Assembly: GCA_021768185.1 (NCBI GenBank)
Contig: JAETNP010000003.1
Span: 1 to 64,000, forward strand
DNA: 64,000 bases
Source: Oscillospiraceae bacterium
Lineage (GTDB): Bacteria; Bacillota; Clostridia; Oscillospirales; Oscillospiraceae
Direction of reading: 5' to 3'
A model generated the notes under the pieces. It did no database searches. It was not told the origin of the DNA and saw nothing but the letters and a program-made list of their open reading frames with translations. Both the position numbers and the translations under genes were made by a program. Positions 62,368 through 64,000 of this stretch are shown piece by piece. Position 1 is the first letter of the stretch, and each line of letters opens with the position of its first letter.

Positions 62368-63634
62368 ACGCGCAAAGGGTGAGGGAACCCTATACCAAGC
62401 CAAAGACAAAAGCTGGATCTACCAATACAGGGTAGATGGTCAGAGGAAAACGAAGCGTTTCCAGAAAAAAGCGGATGCCAAAGCCTATATCGAAGCACTG
62501 ACTGCCGCTTCGCCCGTCTCTTCTGTGGAAGTCATCGGTCCCACTCGCCAGCAAAATGCTGCCACATCTGAGGTTATTACACTCGGTGCTTGGATGGATC
62601 GTTGGCTGGAAAATTATGCCCGGCCCACCATCAAGCATTCTACTTATTGCAGCTACGAGCTCTATGTCCGTGCCCATATCAAGCCGCAGATCGGCGGTTT
62701 GTATATGAACACCCTGCGGGCCGATGAGTTGCAGGAATTCTTCAATGAGCGCGGCAAAAATGGCAATCAGGCCAGAAAAGGCGGCCTCGCCCCCAAAACC
62801 CTGACCAACATGCGGAACATGATGCACATGGCCTTTGGACAGGCTGTAAAGAACCATCTGTTGCAAGAGAATCTGATTGAAGGGATCCGCCTGCCTAAAG
62901 CGCCTAGAACGGAAATGCGCGTGTTGAGTAGAGAGGAGCAACGGCGGCTGATGACTGCCGCCCGCTTGGCCCCGGAGCCTGCAGCATTCGGTATCATCTT
63001 CGATATGTTCACTGGTTTGCGTCTGGGGGAACTGTGTGGCCTGCGGTGGGAAAATGTGGATATGGAAAGCAGATCGTTCCTGATTTGTGAGACGCGAAAC
63101 CGTCTGCCCAATCATGATAATTCTATTACGGCTTCCACTACGGTCAAGACCACGCCCACCACCAAGACTGACAATTCCCGCAGGCGGGTGTTCATCATGG
63201 ACGAGTTATTCCATGATTTTGAGATGTACAGGAGCATCCAGATGTCGATCAAAGAGCAGGACTATAGTTATAACCCAGAGGGTTACGTGTTCTGCCAGGA
63301 GAACGGCTCTCCCTACGAGCCCCGCACCTACCAGGATCTATTCAAACGTTGTATCCGGCAGGCTGGCATCCCGGACGCCAATTTTCATTCGTTGCGTCAT
63401 ACATTCGCCACCCGATCTCTGGAACAGGGAATGGATGTTGTAACTCTCTCCCGGCTCCTGGGCCACGCCACCCCGTCCATCACGCTGGACAAGTACGGTC
63501 ATGCCTTGGACGATCACAAACGGGACAGTGTGGCAAAGTTGGGTGACATTTATTCGGCAAGACCGCAGCAGAGAGGACCCGCTCCGGCTCCGCAGGAAGA
63601 ACCCACCCCGATAGGAATGAAAATGGGCTGGTAA
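62360..63634 (+). CDS. int: Tyrosine integrase
   Basis: The protein has 424 residues. The N-terminal 60 residues (GEGTLYQAKDKSWIYQYRVD) form an AP2-like arm-binding domain; a core-binding SAM-like domain follows (residues 85-190). Catalytic residues: Arg in FTGLRLGELCGLRW, His-x-x-Arg in FHSLRHTFATRSL, His in RLLGHATPSITLDKYGHAL with the nucleophile Tyr in that segment. GGGAGGATATCAAAA precedes the ATG. It ends about 130 nt before tRNA-fMet. All catalytic residues are present, so the element should be able to integrate and excise. Confidence 0.93.
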   Translation: MARRAKGEGTLYQAKDKSWIYQYRVDGQRKTKRFQKKADAKAYIEALTAASPVSSVEVIGPTRQQNAATSEVITLGAWMDRWLENYARPTIKHSTYCSYELYVRAHIKPQIGGLYMNTLRADELQEFFNERGKNGNQARKGGLAPKTLTNMRNMMHMAFGQAVKNHLLQENLIEGIRLPKAPRTEMRVLSREEQRRLMTAARLAPEPAAFGIIFDMFTGLRLGELCGLRWENVDMESRSFLICETRNRLPNHDNSITASTTVKTTPTTKTDNSRRRVFIMDELFHDFEMYRSIQMSIKEQDYSYNPEGYVFCQENGSPYEPRTYQDLFKRCIRQAGIPDANFHSLRHTFATRSLEQGMDVVTLSRLLGHATPSITLDKYGHALDDHKRDSVAKLGDIYSARPQQRGPAPAPQEEPTPIGMKMGW

Positions 63635-63650
63635 GCAGCACGAGCAGCAG

Positions 63651-63703
63651 ATAAGCATCAGCGATGCAAAAGAAAATGAAAAATAAGCATCAGATAAGCA
63701 TCA
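63651..63703 (+). repeat. Three ATAAGCATCA direct repeats, likely integrase arm sites
   Basis: Exact copies lie at 63651-63660, 63683-63692 and 63694-63703, right after the integrase gene and before the tRNA. Short direct repeats near the element end are how Tn916-type integrases bind with their N-terminal domain. Confidence 0.65.
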
Positions 63704-63733
63704 CGAAAAATCGCTCCGAACTTTTTGACAAGA

Positions 63734-63767
63734 AAAACGGCTGATTTCCCATGAAATCAGCCGTTTT
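63734..63767 (-). terminator. Terminator of the tRNA transcript
   Basis: AAAACGGCTGATTT and AAATCAGCCGTTTT form a perfect 14-bp stem. On the minus strand it follows the tRNA-fMet CCA end by 1 nt and leads into a TTCTTG run. It could also lie close to the attachment site. Confidence 0.75.
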
Positions 63768-63768
63768 A

Positions 63769-63844
63769 TGGTTGCGGCGGTAGGACTTGAACCTACGACC
63801 TCCGGGTTATGAGCCCGACGAGCTGCCAACTGCTCTACGCCGCG
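63769..63844 (-). tRNA. Initiator tRNA-fMet (anticodon CAT)
   Basis: The minus strand gives a full cloverleaf with encoded CCA. The anticodon loop is CTCATAA. The acceptor begins with C1 opposite A72, unpaired, and the anticodon stem has three G-C pairs (GGG/CCC); both are hallmarks of the initiator. It stands with its 3' end facing the integrase. Confidence 0.93.
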
Positions 63845-63870
63845 ATATTTAAGATTTAATCAATCCCCGA

Positions 63871-63957
63871 TGGTGCCGGTGACCGGACTCGAACCGGCAC
63901 GGTATCACTACCGAGGGATTTTAAGTCCCTTGTGTCTACCAATTCCACCACACCGGC
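63871..63957 (-). tRNA. tRNA-Leu (anticodon TAA)
   Basis: The minus strand gives a 7-bp perfect acceptor stem (GCCGGTG/CACCGGC), a long variable arm typical of class II tRNAs, anticodon loop with TAA and encoded CCA. It is upstream of tRNA-fMet on the same strand. Confidence 0.94.
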
Positions 63958-64000
63958 GAATATCGGCGTGAATTACAATACCACGGAAGCGTCATTTTGT

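Noticed and set aside
63651-63703. CRISPR array
   Set aside because: Only three 10-nt repeats with unequal spacing and no cas genes; integrase arm sites fit better.

Overview
The window looks like a high-GC member of the Clostridia (Bacillota; Oscillospiraceae/Flavonifractor-like is my best guess). The reasons are clostridial-type ribosome binding sites, a Tn1549/Tn916-like conjugative backbone, ECF transporters, Cna_B/SpaA repeat proteins and the form of the initiator tRNA. No species can be named from this sequence alone.

Region 1 (1 to about 32.9 kb) is the conjugation backbone of an integrative conjugative element (ICE) whose left end lies outside the window. Mating-channel genes are a pilin-like small membrane protein (4226), a VirB6/TrbL-like membrane protein (7302), a PrgI/VirB3-like protein (12803), a VirB4 ATPase (13645), an M23 wall hydrolase (19177) and the VirD4 coupling protein (28053-32595), which is split by a group II intron with its own reverse transcriptase. 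DNA processing is done by a MobC-like protein and a MobL/MobP3 relaxase behind a hairpin-rich oriT candidate, plus a toprim/DUF3991 protein. Accessory genes include a large SpaA-type adhesin, a UvrD-like helicase, a split cytosine-5 methyltransferase with an overlapping dual-frame region, a PAPS-reductase-like PP-loop protein, a SLOG protein and an ACT-plus-metallo-beta-lactamase protein.

Region 2 (33.0-35.9 kb) is a patchwork. It has a cobalamin riboswitch with a consensus promoter and an intrinsic terminator, controlling a DUF4430 lipoprotein (now carrying an in-frame TGA) and an ECF S component. It also has a methyltransferase with a damaged start and remnants of an Rpn-type nuclease and of another relaxase.

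Region 3 (35.9-60.5 kb) is the most unusual part. It holds a six-gene operon for a CobN/ChlI/ChlD-type metal chelatase plus a complete ECF transporter, and an eight-gene operon with two methyltransferases, a MATE exporter and a complete nickel/oligopeptide-type ABC importer. A second ABC importer is truncated and carries a methyltransferase. There is also an LRR-FmdE pair, a TPR protein and a ferredoxin-relative protein. Eight promoters in this region share one architecture: a 16-nt CATCCCCC-type GC block directly abutting the -35 hexamer, with 16-17 nt to the -10. I read this as an undescribed regulon, probably for metal or metallo-tetrapyrrole handling. No obvious regulator is encoded among its genes. 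Two of the eight promoters have lost their genes, one of them to an IS1182-like insertion.

Region 4 (60.8-64.0 kb) is a recombination end: XRE regulator, about 700 nt of unexplained non-coding DNA, excisionase, tyrosine integrase, three short direct repeats that look like integrase arm sites, then tRNA-fMet and tRNA-Leu on the minus strand. Whether regions 2 and 3 are cargo of the same ICE cannot be proved here because the left end is missing.

Several genes are broken by single events (methyltransferase -1 shift, DUF4430 TGA, ChlD TAG, methyltransferase start, chimeric lipoprotein/permease). They should be checked against reads before being treated as biology.
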